Assembly (NCBI RefSeq): GCF_049673005.1
Contig: NZ_JBATXB010000035.1
Span: 1 to 52,313, forward strand
DNA: 52,313 nt
DNA from: Carnobacterium_A sp049673005
GTDB taxonomy: Bacteria > Bacillota > Bacilli > Lactobacillales > Carnobacteriaceae
Direction: 5' to 3'
The position numbers and the translations under genes are program-made. Numbering within the stretch: position 1 is the stretch's first letter; every line of letters starts with the position of its first letter. The notes under the pieces were generated by a model. The model was not told the DNA's origin and did no database searches. It saw only the letters and a list, made by a program, of their open reading frames with translations. Positions 25,807 through 34,833 of this stretch are shown in pieces.

Positions 25807-25835
25807 AGTATAATCAACCAATTATAGCTTGTCAA
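25807..25835 (-). promoter_or_regulatory. tyrS promoter
   Basis: On the minus strand a perfect TTGACA (25830-25835), a 17-bp spacer and TATACT (25807-25812), leading straight into the T-box leader. Confidence 0.8.
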
Positions 25836-25839
25836 TTAT

Positions 25840-25868
25840 CTAAGTAAAAAAGATATATTTTTACTTAG
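25840..25868. repeat. 11-bp inverted repeat upstream of the tyrS promoter
   Basis: CTAAGTAAAAA (25840-25850) and TTTTTACTTAG (25858-25868) around AGATATA, four bases upstream of the tyrS -35 box. It is followed on the plus strand by ATGTTTTTTG, so a plus-strand terminator is possible, though no plus gene ends here. Confidence 0.5.
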
Positions 25869-26017
25869 ATGTTTTTTGTAAGAAATTAAATGATTAATGA
25901 TTAAGGAGTGGCCAAAAAGAGTAAATAAATTACTTAAAAAAGATGGTTTTCCAACACTCCCTATTCTTAAAGTACATTTATTAGCTTAGTATAGGTAGCG
26001 GATTATAAGCACATAAA

Positions 26018-26045
26018 TTTACATTAGTTGAGGGTATGGTACAAT
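26018..26045 (+). promoter_or_regulatory. Promoter of the DUF1295 gene
   Basis: TTTACA (26018-26023), a 16-bp spacer and an extended -10 TGGTACAAT (box 26040-26045), 25 bp before the ATG. The rest of the region 25869-26017 shows nothing recognisable. Confidence 0.6.
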
Positions 26046-26070
26046 GTATAAAAATTGAAAGGGGTTTATT

Positions 26071-26946
26071 ATGGATAAAAAAAGAATTGTGATTTATAGT
26101 ATATTATTTTTCGCAACACTAGCAATAGCGACCCAAGGCTTTACTAATTTAGGATTAGACGGACTACTTATTCCATTAATTTTTACCTTTGCCTATTTCA
26201 TAGTCATTTTTATTATAGCAACAGTCATTAAAAATAATTCAATTGTAGATATTGGTTGGGGGATGGGTTTTGTTGTTGGAAGTTGGCTTACATTAAGTAT
26301 AACTGAGAATCCTACTGTTTTATCTTATGCTATCGTTGGATTAATTAGTGTATGGGGTCTTAGATTGTCATTACGCCTATTAAAAAGAAATTATGGGAAA
26401 CCCGAAGATTTCAGATATGCACAATGGCGTAAAGAGTGGGGCGATAATGTAGTCGTCATTGCCTTTTTTAGAGTATTTATGGTTCAAGGTATCATTAATT
26501 TTATTGTTGGATCTGCAAGTTATACAGTAATTAAATACAATGAGTTTAGTATTGGTTCAAATCATCAGTATTTTGTTTACGCAGCGTTACTTATTTCGCT
26601 AGTAGGGCTATTCTTCGAGATAGTTGGGGATGAACAATTAAGACAGCACATTGCTGAAGGCTCACATACATTACTGCAATCAGGATTATGGTCAATTACG
26701 CGTCATCCAAATTATTTTGGGGAAATACTTATTTGGATTGGACTATACGCTAGCGGTGCTACGTTGTTCTTTACTAATTCTGTGAATCCACTATACTATC
26801 TGCTTTTAATTATTTCACCTGTTTTGATGACTACCGTATTAATGAAAGTATCAACTCCATTACTAGAGAAAAACATGCAGAAGTATAGTGGATGGGAAGA
26901 ATATACAAAGAAAGTTCCAATGATTTTTCCTTGGGCTAAAAAATAA
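26071..26946 (+). CDS. DUF1295 membrane protein (steroid 5-alpha-reductase fold)
   Basis: A 291-residue membrane protein with about eight hydrophobic segments. The C-terminal part holds the family signature SITRHPNYFGEILIWIGLY (about 209-227) also found in isoprenylcysteine methyltransferases and sterol reductases, and VDIGWGMGFVVGSW near residue 62. Such proteins bind NADPH or SAM in characterised relatives; the reaction here is unknown. AAGGGG precedes the ATG. It ends at a terminator, so it is not obviously co-transcribed with the following membrane gene. Confidence 0.85.
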   Translation: MDKKRIVIYSILFFATLAIATQGFTNLGLDGLLIPLIFTFAYFIVIFIIATVIKNNSIVDIGWGMGFVVGSWLTLSITENPTVLSYAIVGLISVWGLRLSLRLLKRNYGKPEDFRYAQWRKEWGDNVVVIAFFRVFMVQGIINFIVGSASYTVIKYNEFSIGSNHQYFVYAALLISLVGLFFEIVGDEQLRQHIAEGSHTLLQSGLWSITRHPNYFGEILIWIGLYASGATLFFTNSVNPLYYLLLIISPVLMTTVLMKVSTPLLEKNMQKYSGWEEYTKKVPMIFPWAKK

Positions 26947-26949
26947 GGT

Positions 26950-26992
26950 TAAAAAATAGAAATTACTTTTAAAAGGTGATTTCTATTTTTTT
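26950..26992 (+). terminator. Terminator after the DUF1295 gene
   Basis: AAAAAATAGAAATTAC pairs with GGTGATTTCTATTTTTTT around TTTTAAAA; the T-run closes the stem. Confidence 0.8.
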
Positions 26993-27022
26993 ATCTATCT
27001 ATTACAAAAAATAGATAGATAA
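26991..27022. repeat. 13-bp perfect inverted repeat after the terminator
   Basis: TTATCTATCTATT (26991-27003) and AATAGATAGATAA (27010-27022) around a 6-nt loop, built on a TCTA repeat. It begins in the last bases of the preceding terminator. There is no T-run, so it is a second hairpin, not a second classic terminator. Confidence 0.6.
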
Positions 27023-27166
27023 GAAGTTGGTACCGAATTTTTTAGATTAAATCTTTTTTATAGCAGAAATAATTATCTACGTAAAATTGAAAGGGATACC
27101 TTAAGCTATCTTGCTTTAATAGATACTTGAAATTAAGGTATACTAGGATTATGAAGGAGAGATGCT

Positions 27167-27970
27167 ATGTTTACATTTACATTAGGAAGAAATCCGGATT
27201 TTAAAGATAGAACAAATAAGTTAATACTGCTAATGTCATTGATAGTAGCTGTTTTAGGATGGTTTTTAACAGGGAATATGCTGTCAGGAGTTTATATAGG
27301 AGCTGGAGTATTCTTAACTTGGGCACTTTCTAGAGAACTTGATCCTAAACATAACTATTCAGCGTTTATAGCCTCCGCGATTTCAATCTTGAATTTATTT
27401 TATTATCAAAACTTCCAATTTTTAACAGTTTTTTGGATAATGCTACTTATGAGAATAGTAAATGGTATTACCGGGAAAGAGTTAACCCTCTTCGATGTAT
27501 TTTCAGTACTAGGACTTACTATATACTTATCTTTAAGCAACCAAAATAGTATCTATTTATTTATCTACTTTTTAGCAATGATTTTTGTCATTAAAACAAG
27601 CGAGCAATCAAATAAAGTATTGGTAGCTAGCGGAATTAGTTTAGGTTTTTTTGTAGTAGAAAGTTTCATTATAGGTTATTTATCATTTAACAGGATAGAT
27701 TATTTGCATCCTATGAGCATAGTTACGTTTTCTCTATTAAGTCTATCCTTTCTGTTGTTTTTGTTTTTATCAAAAGATAAAATTGAAGACGACAAGGGAA
27801 ATAGAGTGAAAAATTCTAAAATAATAGCGAGTCAGTTACTATATAGCCTAACTATATTTCTACTGTTCTTCTTTGAAAAGATTAGTATAAATAATCTGAT
27901 TATTTACTTATCCGTTATATTAGGTGTCTCTATTTATTTCGTTGCGTTTAAGGTCGTAGAAAGAAGATAA
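27167..27970 (+). CDS. Uncharacterised polytopic membrane protein
   Basis: I do not recognise a family. The 267-residue protein has eight to nine hydrophobic segments with few charged residues, starting MFTFTLGRNPDFKDRTNK (a charged cytoplasmic lead) and including LMRIVNGITGKELTLFDV (about 104-121) as a polar stretch between helices. No catalytic motif is seen. AAGGAGAG precedes the ATG. A TATACT (27140-27145) lies upstream and is flanked by a 9-bp inverted repeat (27096-27104 with 27133-27141). The next gene follows after 124 nt and may be linked. Confidence 0.7.
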   Translation: MFTFTLGRNPDFKDRTNKLILLMSLIVAVLGWFLTGNMLSGVYIGAGVFLTWALSRELDPKHNYSAFIASAISILNLFYYQNFQFLTVFWIMLLMRIVNGITGKELTLFDVFSVLGLTIYLSLSNQNSIYLFIYFLAMIFVIKTSEQSNKVLVASGISLGFFVVESFIIGYLSFNRIDYLHPMSIVTFSLLSLSFLLFLFLSKDKIEDDKGNRVKNSKIIASQLLYSLTIFLLFFFEKISINNLIIYLSVILGVSIYFVAFKVVERR

Positions 27971-28094
27971 ATCGAACGATGAGTAACCAGCGTTTAAAAT
28001 AAATTCTCGCTATAGTAGTAAGTAGATACCAAGATTTAAACTGTTCTCTTAACTAATTTGATGGCGTTTTTTAAACGCTTAGGGAGGGACCTTT

Positions 28095-29090
28095 ATGGGA
28101 GATTATTCATTTATAAAAAAAGTAGAACAAATGATTAAGCCTAAAGACATTGCCACACTTCAATTATTAGCTCCATTTAGTCAGTTTATTCCTAAAAAAC
28201 TTCAAAATAAAGTAATGAATGAATCAGCTAAAAATAATCCTTATATGGGTTTTGTAGTAGAACCATATAGTGTGTTTTTATGTTATGAATTACTAGACTT
28301 AGATTGGGCAAAAAAATTAATTCCGGACGGATTTGAGTTAATACAGACTAAAATTTTTTCTGATGATGAGCCTAAATATTACGCGATTTTCGGCTCTTTT
28401 AATGTCCACACGAGCGCATTTTGGGGGACACGCCTAGAAGTAAACATTATAGCTAGAAATAAAAAAAACAATCTACTAAGTTGGGTAATCATTGATTACG
28501 ATACCAATACCTTAAGTCATGACGTATCTAAAGGAGTCGTTGAATCTACAACAGAACAAGCTCTTTTAACAACGGATTATGACGGAAATATAATCGTTGA
28601 TATTGAAAACAAGGACAAAAATCGTGCGTTAATTTTTGATAGCAGTATGATAAATTCTAAGGTTAAAATAATGGATAAAAAATTATGGCTAGAAGGAAAT
28701 TTATCTGTAGGATATGGAAGAGAAATTTCGCAAAACTCAGATGACGTTTTTTCATTGAAATTTGATCCTAAAGAAGTTGAAAAAGGATTTACTATTCCTC
28801 TTGAACAGGTTAAAGTCACTAAGAATACATGGTTTGATGGATTATTTCGCAGCGAACCAGAACAGGTAGTGTACTTCCCTTACGCACAGCATTATTTATC
28901 AGATAGCCCTGGCTACTATAGCGAAATTAAAAATGAGGAAGATATGATAAAACAATACAATCAGTTAGATTTAGATAATATCCCTGATTACTCCGCTGCT
29001 TCTCATAGAAAATCAATGAAAACTGGCATAATAATGAATGCTGCACTAGTTTTGCTACTATTAACCATTATACTTTTTTTAGCCTTTTAA
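28095..29090 (+). CDS. Uncharacterised protein, acetoacetate-decarboxylase-like fold, C-terminal membrane anchor
   Basis: A 331-residue protein. The central part (about 55-170) has EPYSVFLCYELLDLDWAKK, IPDGFEL, YYAIFGSFNVH and GTRLEVNIIARN, an order of strands reminiscent of acetoacetate decarboxylase-like proteins (a large beta-barrel). This is pattern recognition, not a confirmed hit. The last 22 residues form a hydrophobic helix with a short tail, a tail anchor, so the domain would face the cytoplasm. GGGAGGG precedes the ATG. No known neighbour enzyme explains it. Together with the two membrane genes upstream it may form a lipid- or metabolite-related cluster. Confidence 0.6.
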   Translation: MGDYSFIKKVEQMIKPKDIATLQLLAPFSQFIPKKLQNKVMNESAKNNPYMGFVVEPYSVFLCYELLDLDWAKKLIPDGFELIQTKIFSDDEPKYYAIFGSFNVHTSAFWGTRLEVNIIARNKKNNLLSWVIIDYDTNTLSHDVSKGVVESTTEQALLTTDYDGNIIVDIENKDKNRALIFDSSMINSKVKIMDKKLWLEGNLSVGYGREISQNSDDVFSLKFDPKEVEKGFTIPLEQVKVTKNTWFDGLFRSEPEQVVYFPYAQHYLSDSPGYYSEIKNEEDMIKQYNQLDLDNIPDYSAASHRKSMKTGIIMNAALVLLLLTIILFLAF

Positions 29091-29093
29091 TTG

Positions 29094-29148
29094 GAAAAAG
29101 AACCCTCTACGACTGAATAAAACTTCAACTGTAGAGGGTTCTTTTTAG
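29094..29148. terminator. Bidirectional terminator
   Basis: AAAAAGAACCCTCTAC (29095-29110) pairs with GTAGAGGGTTCTTTTT (29131-29146), between convergent genes. Confidence 0.9.
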
Positions 29149-30324
29149 TTATTTTTGCAAAAGTTTTTTGTGACTTAGATCAATAAAAGTTGCACCTATT
29201 GGAGCAGTTATGATGATAGAAAGAACGGCTACAGTTAAAATCAAACTTCCTGCGGGAACACCCATTGCAAGAGGAATAGATCCAATCGCAGCTTGAACAG
29301 TCGCTTTTGGTGTATAAGCACCGGCAGTAAAAATTTTTTCTTTTACTGTTAAGTCTGTGCCAGAAACACTTAAAAAAACAGCAATCATACGGAAAAATAA
29401 TGAGACGATTATTAATAAGACAACAGCAAATCCTGCTTCGTTAAGAGCAGTTATATCAGTGGCGGCTCCTACTAATACAAACAAGAAAATTTCTGAACCT
29501 AACCATACTTTTGAAAATTTACTATTCATACGTTTAGCTAAAAGCGGGTAAAGTTTTAATATAACCCCGCCTAAAGCCATCACGCCTAGTAATCCTGAAA
29601 GAGGGAAACTATCTTTTAGGCCATCTTCCAAAGCTACCATTAAGAAACAGACACTTAAAATCAATAAGACTTTCATTGTGTCGCGAATATGTAAATACTT
29701 AAATAATTTAACCAGAACATAGCCTAAAATAGCACCCAACAATAGACCGAATACAATGGATAAAGGAACAGAAAGGAGCGAGAGAAGATTGAAACCGCTC
29801 CCTTGAAACATGCTCAAGAAAGAAGTGAAAAGCACGATAACGAAGACATCATCCACAGAAGCACCAGCTAAAATCATTTGGGGAATTCCTTTGGCTTTGC
29901 CATAGCCGTTTTCAATTAATCCAATCATGCGTGGCACAACAACAGCTGGAGAGACAGCTCCTAAAACAGTTCCTAAAATAGCTGCTTCTAAAGTAGTAAT
30001 ATCAAATAATAACGGAGCCAATAAGATGACGGTCACTATTTCAAATGTAGCAGGTAAAAAAGTCATTAAAATAGCTGGTCGACCATTTTTTTTCAAATCA
30101 CGAATATTCATTGTGAGCCCTGCTCTAAACAGAATAACAATTAATGCGATTTGCCTTACCTCAGCTGAAATACTTAATAATTTAGGGTCTAAAAGATCTA
30201 AAACATATGGGCCTAAAATAATTCCTGTAAGAATTAAGCCTAATAGCCCAGGTAAATGTAGCCGTACAAATAGTGAACTAAGAATGAAGCCAACAATTAA
30301 TAGTAAAGAAAGACTCAAAAGCAT
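29149..30324 (-). CDS. Cation:proton antiporter (Na+/H+ exchanger family)
   Basis: A 391-residue CPA-type antiporter that exchanges sodium or potassium for protons to control pH and salt. About 12 hydrophobic helices are present. LGLILTGIILGPYVLDL (30-46) and LIVILFRAGLTM (about 65-76) follow the NhaP/KefB pattern, and GASVDDVFVIVLF (about 154-166) supplies the ion-binding aspartates. There is no TrkA-type regulatory domain. Which ion is moved is not shown by the sequence. Confidence 0.87.
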   Translation of the reverse strand: MLLSLSLLLIVGFILSSLFVRLHLPGLLGLILTGIILGPYVLDLLDPKLLSISAEVRQIALIVILFRAGLTMNIRDLKKNGRPAILMTFLPATFEIVTVILLAPLLFDITTLEAAILGTVLGAVSPAVVVPRMIGLIENGYGKAKGIPQMILAGASVDDVFVIVLFTSFLSMFQGSGFNLLSLLSVPLSIVFGLLLGAILGYVLVKLFKYLHIRDTMKVLLILSVCFLMVALEDGLKDSFPLSGLLGVMALGGVILKLYPLLAKRMNSKFSKVWLGSEIFLFVLVGAATDITALNEAGFAVVLLIIVSLFFRMIAVFLSVSGTDLTVKEKIFTAGAYTPKATVQAAIGSIPLAMGVPAGSLILTVAVLSIIITAPIGATFIDLSHKKLLQK

Positions 30325-30442
30325 TATTTACTCAACCCCCATTTAAAATTAAATATGTTTAATTTTTGTTTTTCAACATATAGTATTGAGGATACTACAT
30401 GTTTTTTTTTATAACAACATAAGAACGCAAAAAGCTAGAATT

Positions 30443-30471
30443 CTGTCATTCTAAACGGAAACTGATATACT
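30443..30471 (+). promoter_or_regulatory. Promoter of the luciferase-like gene
   Basis: CTGTCA (30443-30448), a 17-bp spacer and TATACT (30466-30471), 50 bp before the start. Confidence 0.5.
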
Positions 30472-30520
30472 ACCTTACATAGATAAAAAGAGTGTTAAAA
30501 AGAAAGGGAGACAATGAATA

Positions 30521-31513
30521 ATGAAATTAAGTGTATTAGATCAAGCACCTATTACAAGTGGAAATACAGCAGTGGATGCTTTGAAAAAAGCAGAAGAACT
30601 AGCAATTTTAGCGGATAAGTTAGGTTACAGTCGTTTTTGGATGGCAGAGCATCATGGGACAAATGGATACGCTAGTTCGGCCCCTGAAATTAGTGTTGCA
30701 CATATAGCAGCTAAAACAAAAAATATTCGGGTTGGTACAGGTGGTATTATGATGATGCATTATTCACCTTTAAAAATGGCTGAAGTATTTAAAACACTAA
30801 GCGCATTGTCGCCAGGTCGAATAGATTTTGGTGTAGGTAGAGCTCCGGGCGGGGACAGAAATGCGATGTATGCTTTATCAGAAGGACGGCAACCGCTCTT
30901 AGATAATTTGTATGAGAAGCTAGAGACAACTTTACAATTGATTAATGATAAAGTCCCCAATGATAGACTATACGATAAGACGATTGCGACACCTTCTAAC
31001 ATAAGTTTACCACAAGCTTGGTTGTTAGGTTCAAGCGGAAGCAGTGCCTTAGAAGCAGCACGTATGGGAGTTGGTTACTCATTTGCGCAATTTTTCATGG
31101 GTGGTATGACAAAAGAGATACTAGACCAGTATAGAAATAATTTTATTCCGTCATATTTTATGGAGAAGCCAGAAATTAGTGTCGCTTATTTAGCTACTGT
31201 TGCAGAAACAAAAGAAGAAGCTGAATTTGAAGCTTTGCCACAAGATATTGGTAGGTTGTGGTTGATGCAAGGAAAGCCAGGTACCTTGTTAACACCGGAA
31301 GAAGCTCAAAATTATCCGTTAACGGAAATAGATAAACGAATGATTGCAGATAACCGCCAATTGCATCTTGTTGGTACAGCTAAAGAAGTGGCTGAACGTC
31401 TGAAAGAAGAACAAGAATATTATGGATTTGACGAAGCAATGATATGCAGTATTCCACATTCACAAGAAAAACGTTTAGAAGTTTATCGTCTATTGGCAAA
31501 AGAATTGCTTTGA
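30521..31513 (+). CDS. Luciferase-like (LLM) flavin-dependent oxidoreductase, MsnO8 type
   Basis: A 330-residue TIM-barrel monooxygenase-type protein using reduced FMN. Recognised by the N-terminal LSVLDQAPITSG (3-14), FWMAEHHGTNGYASSAPEI (about 40-58), RIDFGVGRAPGGD (about 101-113) and the central LLGSSGSSALEAARMG (about 168-183), the pattern of the MsnO8 subgroup. The physiological substrate is unknown. The start has GGGAG. Single gene with a clean promoter and terminator. Confidence 0.9.
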   Translation: MKLSVLDQAPITSGNTAVDALKKAEELAILADKLGYSRFWMAEHHGTNGYASSAPEISVAHIAAKTKNIRVGTGGIMMMHYSPLKMAEVFKTLSALSPGRIDFGVGRAPGGDRNAMYALSEGRQPLLDNLYEKLETTLQLINDKVPNDRLYDKTIATPSNISLPQAWLLGSSGSSALEAARMGVGYSFAQFFMGGMTKEILDQYRNNFIPSYFMEKPEISVAYLATVAETKEEAEFEALPQDIGRLWLMQGKPGTLLTPEEAQNYPLTEIDKRMIADNRQLHLVGTAKEVAERLKEEQEYYGFDEAMICSIPHSQEKRLEVYRLLAKELL

Positions 31514-31519
31514 TAAAAT

Positions 31520-31558
31520 ATAAAAACCAGACGGATATTTATGCCGTCTGGTTTTTTT
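31520..31558 (+). terminator. Terminator after the luciferase-like gene
   Basis: AAAAACCAGACGG (31522-31534) pairs with CCGTCTGGTTTTT (31544-31556), followed by T residues. It may also serve the converging DUF72 gene. Confidence 0.9.
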
Positions 31559-31578
31559 GAATATAACAGAAAGAAGGA

Positions 31579-32418
31579 TTAGTCAAATAAATTGAGTTGC
31601 TGGGGTCCTAATTGATTAAAGGTTAGATTCAATAATTTTTGTAAATATTTAGCATTACTCGCGGCATGACCGCCAGAATTATTGTTGAAGATAACAGCGA
31701 CTTCTGTGGAGGTATTCTCCAATGATCGAATAATAGGAACAAAACTAATTAGTTCTGCTTCGCTATAATCATAAAAGGTTCTTTTTTCTCTCCAATTTGG
31801 GCCGCTTGAATTTAACCATCCTTCATAGTTTCGACCATGTAAGCGAAAGAGAGAAAGTTTTTTGCTGGTAGTCGCCGTAATCATTGGAATACTATTTCCG
31901 GGAGTTTGAGGTTGATCAATAGTGACGTGAATAAATTGATGATTCTCCAAAAACGTTAACGTCAGTGGTTGATTTTTTTCAGTAAACCAACTTGAGTGAC
32001 GAAATTCAATAGCTACTGGTAAATCGCCCATCCATGATCTGATATTCTTTAAGTACACTAAATTTTCATCTGTAAAATGAAAGAAGGGAGGAAATTGAAA
32101 TAAAAAACTTTTTACTTTACCTGATTCTATCATTGGATTAAATGCTGCAATAAAGTGTTGAAACATAATTTCTTGTGATGGGAAAAAGTCTATCCATTCT
32201 TTATGTTGGGTCATGGCTTGAAAAGCTTTTGGAATAAATTGGAAATTTTCAGGTGTTTTATTCATCCAACTTAGCATGTTTTTTTCAGAAGGAATAGCAT
32301 AAAAACTCGTATCCAGTTCGACAAAAGGAAAATGAGAAGCATAATCCTCTAACTTTCTAGATTTATTAATCACCAACAAATCGTGATCACTCCAACCCGT
32401 TAAACCGATTGTAATCAT
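31579..32418 (-). CDS. DUF72 family protein (YecE-like)
   Basis: A 279-residue soluble TIM-barrel-like protein of DUF72. Conserved features are GLTGWSDHD (5-13), FVELDTSFYAIPS (about 32-44), FLFQFPPFFHF (about 104-114), PVAIEFRHSSWF (134-145), RLHGRNYEGW (about 192-201) and VIFNNNSGGHAASNA near the end. No biochemical role is established. AAGGAG lies well placed before the ATG. Single gene. Confidence 0.88.
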   Translation of the reverse strand: MITIGLTGWSDHDLLVINKSRKLEDYASHFPFVELDTSFYAIPSEKNMLSWMNKTPENFQFIPKAFQAMTQHKEWIDFFPSQEIMFQHFIAAFNPMIESGKVKSFLFQFPPFFHFTDENLVYLKNIRSWMGDLPVAIEFRHSSWFTEKNQPLTLTFLENHQFIHVTIDQPQTPGNSIPMITATTSKKLSLFRLHGRNYEGWLNSSGPNWREKRTFYDYSEAELISFVPIIRSLENTSTEVAVIFNNNSGGHAASNAKYLQKLLNLTFNQLGPQQLNLFD

Positions 32419-32503
32419 ATTATAAAAACTCCTTTTTATTAAGCTTTTCTCTTTCTATAAGTGTACCTTATACAGGTGAAAGCAAAAAATTATTTGTCTT
32501 TAT

Positions 32504-32533
32504 TTGTAAATGTTTCACGGGAAACATTTACAA
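32504..32533. repeat. parS-like site within a 13-bp-arm palindrome
   Basis: TGTTTCACGGGAAACA (32511-32526) differs at one base from the Spo0J/ParB target TGTTNCACGTGAAACA. Flanking TTGTAAA / TTTACAA extend it to a palindrome of 13-bp arms. There is no T-run. ParB would load here and spread to help condensin and segregate the origin. The surrounding gap 32419-32793 holds otherwise only the metG promoter. Confidence 0.75.
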
Positions 32534-32662
32534 GCAAAGACAAAGACAGTAAACTATTCTTGGTAAAGTTATTTTTAAAAATCGAATATAGGATCTATTA
32601 ATGAATGAAACACAAAGGGATTCAATGGACGGAAATGACGTTAAAATTATAGATAGAAGTCC

Positions 32663-32690
32663 TTAACTGACTATCTTTGTGTGGTATACT
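32663..32690 (+). promoter_or_regulatory. metG promoter
   Basis: TTAACT (32663-32668), a 16-bp spacer and the extended -10 TGGTATACT (box 32685-32690), 103 bp before metG. No T-box or S-box structure is evident in the leader. Confidence 0.6.
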
Positions 32691-32793
32691 ATTCTAGGAT
32701 AGTTTTAATTGACTAGTGAAAAAAGAAACTATGAAAATATAAATAAAATTTATTAATGAAAAAATTTAGGAATTAAAAAAGGAGACGTTTATT

Positions 32794-34821
32794 TTGACTG
32801 AAAAAAAACCGTTTTATATTACGACACCAATTTATTACCCAAGCGGAAAACTACACATAGGAAATGCCTACTCTACTATTGCTTGTGATGTGATGGCTCG
32901 CTATAAAAGAATGATTGGTTTTGATGTGTTTTATTTAACTGGAAGTGATGAACATGGACAGAAAATCGAAAATAAAGCAGAAGAATTAAACATTACCCCA
33001 CAACAGTATGTTGATAAAATGGCTGATGATATGCAAAGTCTATGGAAGTTATTAGAGATTAGCAATGATAAGTTTATTCGAACAACAGATCCGGTTCACG
33101 AAAAAGTAGTAGCGGATATTTTTGAGCAATTTTTAGCACAAGGAGATATTTACTTAGATGAGTACGAAGGGTGGTATTCAGTACCTGACGAAACCTTTTA
33201 TACAGAAACTCAATTAGTCGATATTGAGCGCAATGTTGATGGAGAAATTGTTAGTGGGAAATCTCCAGATAGCGGACATCCTGTAGAACTAATAAAAGAA
33301 GAGTCTTATTTCTTTAAAATGAGTAAATATGCTGATCGTTTATTAGATTATTACAATGCACATCCTGATTTTATTCAACCTGAATCGCGTAAAAACGAAA
33401 TGGTTAATAACTTTATCAAACCAGGATTAGAAGATTTGGCCGTATCTAGAACAACCTTTTCTTGGGGTGTTAAAGTACCTAGTAACCCTAAACATGTTAT
33501 TTATGTTTGGATTGATGCATTAGCTAACTACATTACTGCTTTAGGATATGGTACAGATGATACAGCTTTATTTGATAAGTTTTGGCCAGCAGATGTACAC
33601 ATGGTTGGAAAAGAAATTGTCCGTTTCCACACAATCTATTGGCCGATTATGTTAATGGCTTTAGATTTACCGTTACCGAAACAAATATTTGGGCATGGTT
33701 GGTTGTTGATGAAAGACGGAAAAATGTCGAAATCAAAAGGCAATGTTGTTTACCCTGAAATGCTAGTTGAACGTTATAGTTTAGATGCTTTGCGTTATTA
33801 TTTAATGAGAGAAGTATCGTTTGGTAGTGATGGTGTATTTACACCGGAAGATTTTGTTTCAAGAGTAAATTATGATTTAGCAAATGACTTAGGAAACTTA
33901 TTAAATAGAACGATTGCAATGATCAATAAATATTTTGATGGGAAAATCCCAACATACGTCGGTAACGTGACTGCTTTCGATGAGTCAATGAAAGAAACAG
34001 CTGAAACCGTCATTTCTAATTATCAAATTGAAATGGAAAAAATGCAATTCAGTAGTGCACTAAGTAATATCTGGGTATTAATTTCAAGAGCGAATAAATA
34101 TATTGATGAAACTGAACCTTGGAAAGCAGCTAAAAATGAGGATGAAAAGCAGGCTTTAGAAAGTATTATGATTCATTTAGCTGAAAGTTTAAGAATTTCA
34201 GGTGTGTTACTTCAACCATTCTTAACTCAAGGACCTAAAGAATTGTTTAGACAACTAGGTATTGAAACTGAATCTTCAAAAGATTGGGAAAGTGTTATGC
34301 ATTTTGGGAATTTCCCAAAAGGGGCTCAAGTTGTTTCAAAAGGAACACCTCTATTCCCACGTTTAGATATGGAAGAAGAAGTAGCTTACATTAAACACCA
34401 AATGGATGGCGGTTCGACTGAAATCGAAGATGAAGAAGTAATCCCAGCAGAATGGAATCCGACAGAAACGCAATTAGTTTCTGTTAAAGAAAAACAAATT
34501 AAGTATGAAGATTTCGATAAAGTAGAACTAAAAGTTGCTGAAGTAGTCGATTGTGGGAAAGTAGAAGGTGCAGATAAGCTATTGAAGTTCCGTTTAGATG
34601 CTGGCGATGAAGATCACCGTCAGATTCTTTCTGGAATTGCTGAATGGTATCCTAATCCAGCAGAATTAATTGGCAAGAAAGTTATTATTGTAGCTAATTT
34701 GAAACCTCGTAAAATGCGTGGTGAGATTAGCCAAGGGATGATTTTGTCTGCTGAAAAAGATGGAGTCTTACAAATTATTGAAGCTCCTAAAGAAGCTCCA
34801 AACGGTTCTGAAGTAGCCTAA
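32794..34821 (+). CDS. metG: Methionyl-tRNA synthetase
   Basis: Charges tRNA-Met with methionine. The 675-residue long form has the HIGH motif as SGKLHIGNAY (18-27), KMSKSKG (about 309-315), an anticodon-binding helical domain and the C-terminal tRNA-binding (Arc1p-like) domain from about 568 (FDKVELKVAEVVDCGKVEGA). The zinc-knuckle cysteines of the E. coli type are absent, as in many Firmicutes enzymes. The AAGGAGACG ribosome-binding site is good. It leads the origin-type block metG-tatD-rnmV-rsmA. Confidence 0.97.
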   Translation: MTEKKPFYITTPIYYPSGKLHIGNAYSTIACDVMARYKRMIGFDVFYLTGSDEHGQKIENKAEELNITPQQYVDKMADDMQSLWKLLEISNDKFIRTTDPVHEKVVADIFEQFLAQGDIYLDEYEGWYSVPDETFYTETQLVDIERNVDGEIVSGKSPDSGHPVELIKEESYFFKMSKYADRLLDYYNAHPDFIQPESRKNEMVNNFIKPGLEDLAVSRTTFSWGVKVPSNPKHVIYVWIDALANYITALGYGTDDTALFDKFWPADVHMVGKEIVRFHTIYWPIMLMALDLPLPKQIFGHGWLLMKDGKMSKSKGNVVYPEMLVERYSLDALRYYLMREVSFGSDGVFTPEDFVSRVNYDLANDLGNLLNRTIAMINKYFDGKIPTYVGNVTAFDESMKETAETVISNYQIEMEKMQFSSALSNIWVLISRANKYIDETEPWKAAKNEDEKQALESIMIHLAESLRISGVLLQPFLTQGPKELFRQLGIETESSKDWESVMHFGNFPKGAQVVSKGTPLFPRLDMEEEVAYIKHQMDGGSTEIEDEEVIPAEWNPTETQLVSVKEKQIKYEDFDKVELKVAEVVDCGKVEGADKLLKFRLDAGDEDHRQILSGIAEWYPNPAELIGKKVIIVANLKPRKMRGEISQGMILSAEKDGVLQIIEAPKEAPNGSEVA

Positions 34822-34833
34822 ATTGCAAATAAA

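Noticed and set aside
29927..30346. Open frame of 139 codons on the plus strand
   Set aside because: Antisense to the antiporter gene; its composition mirrors the hydrophobic codons of the real gene.
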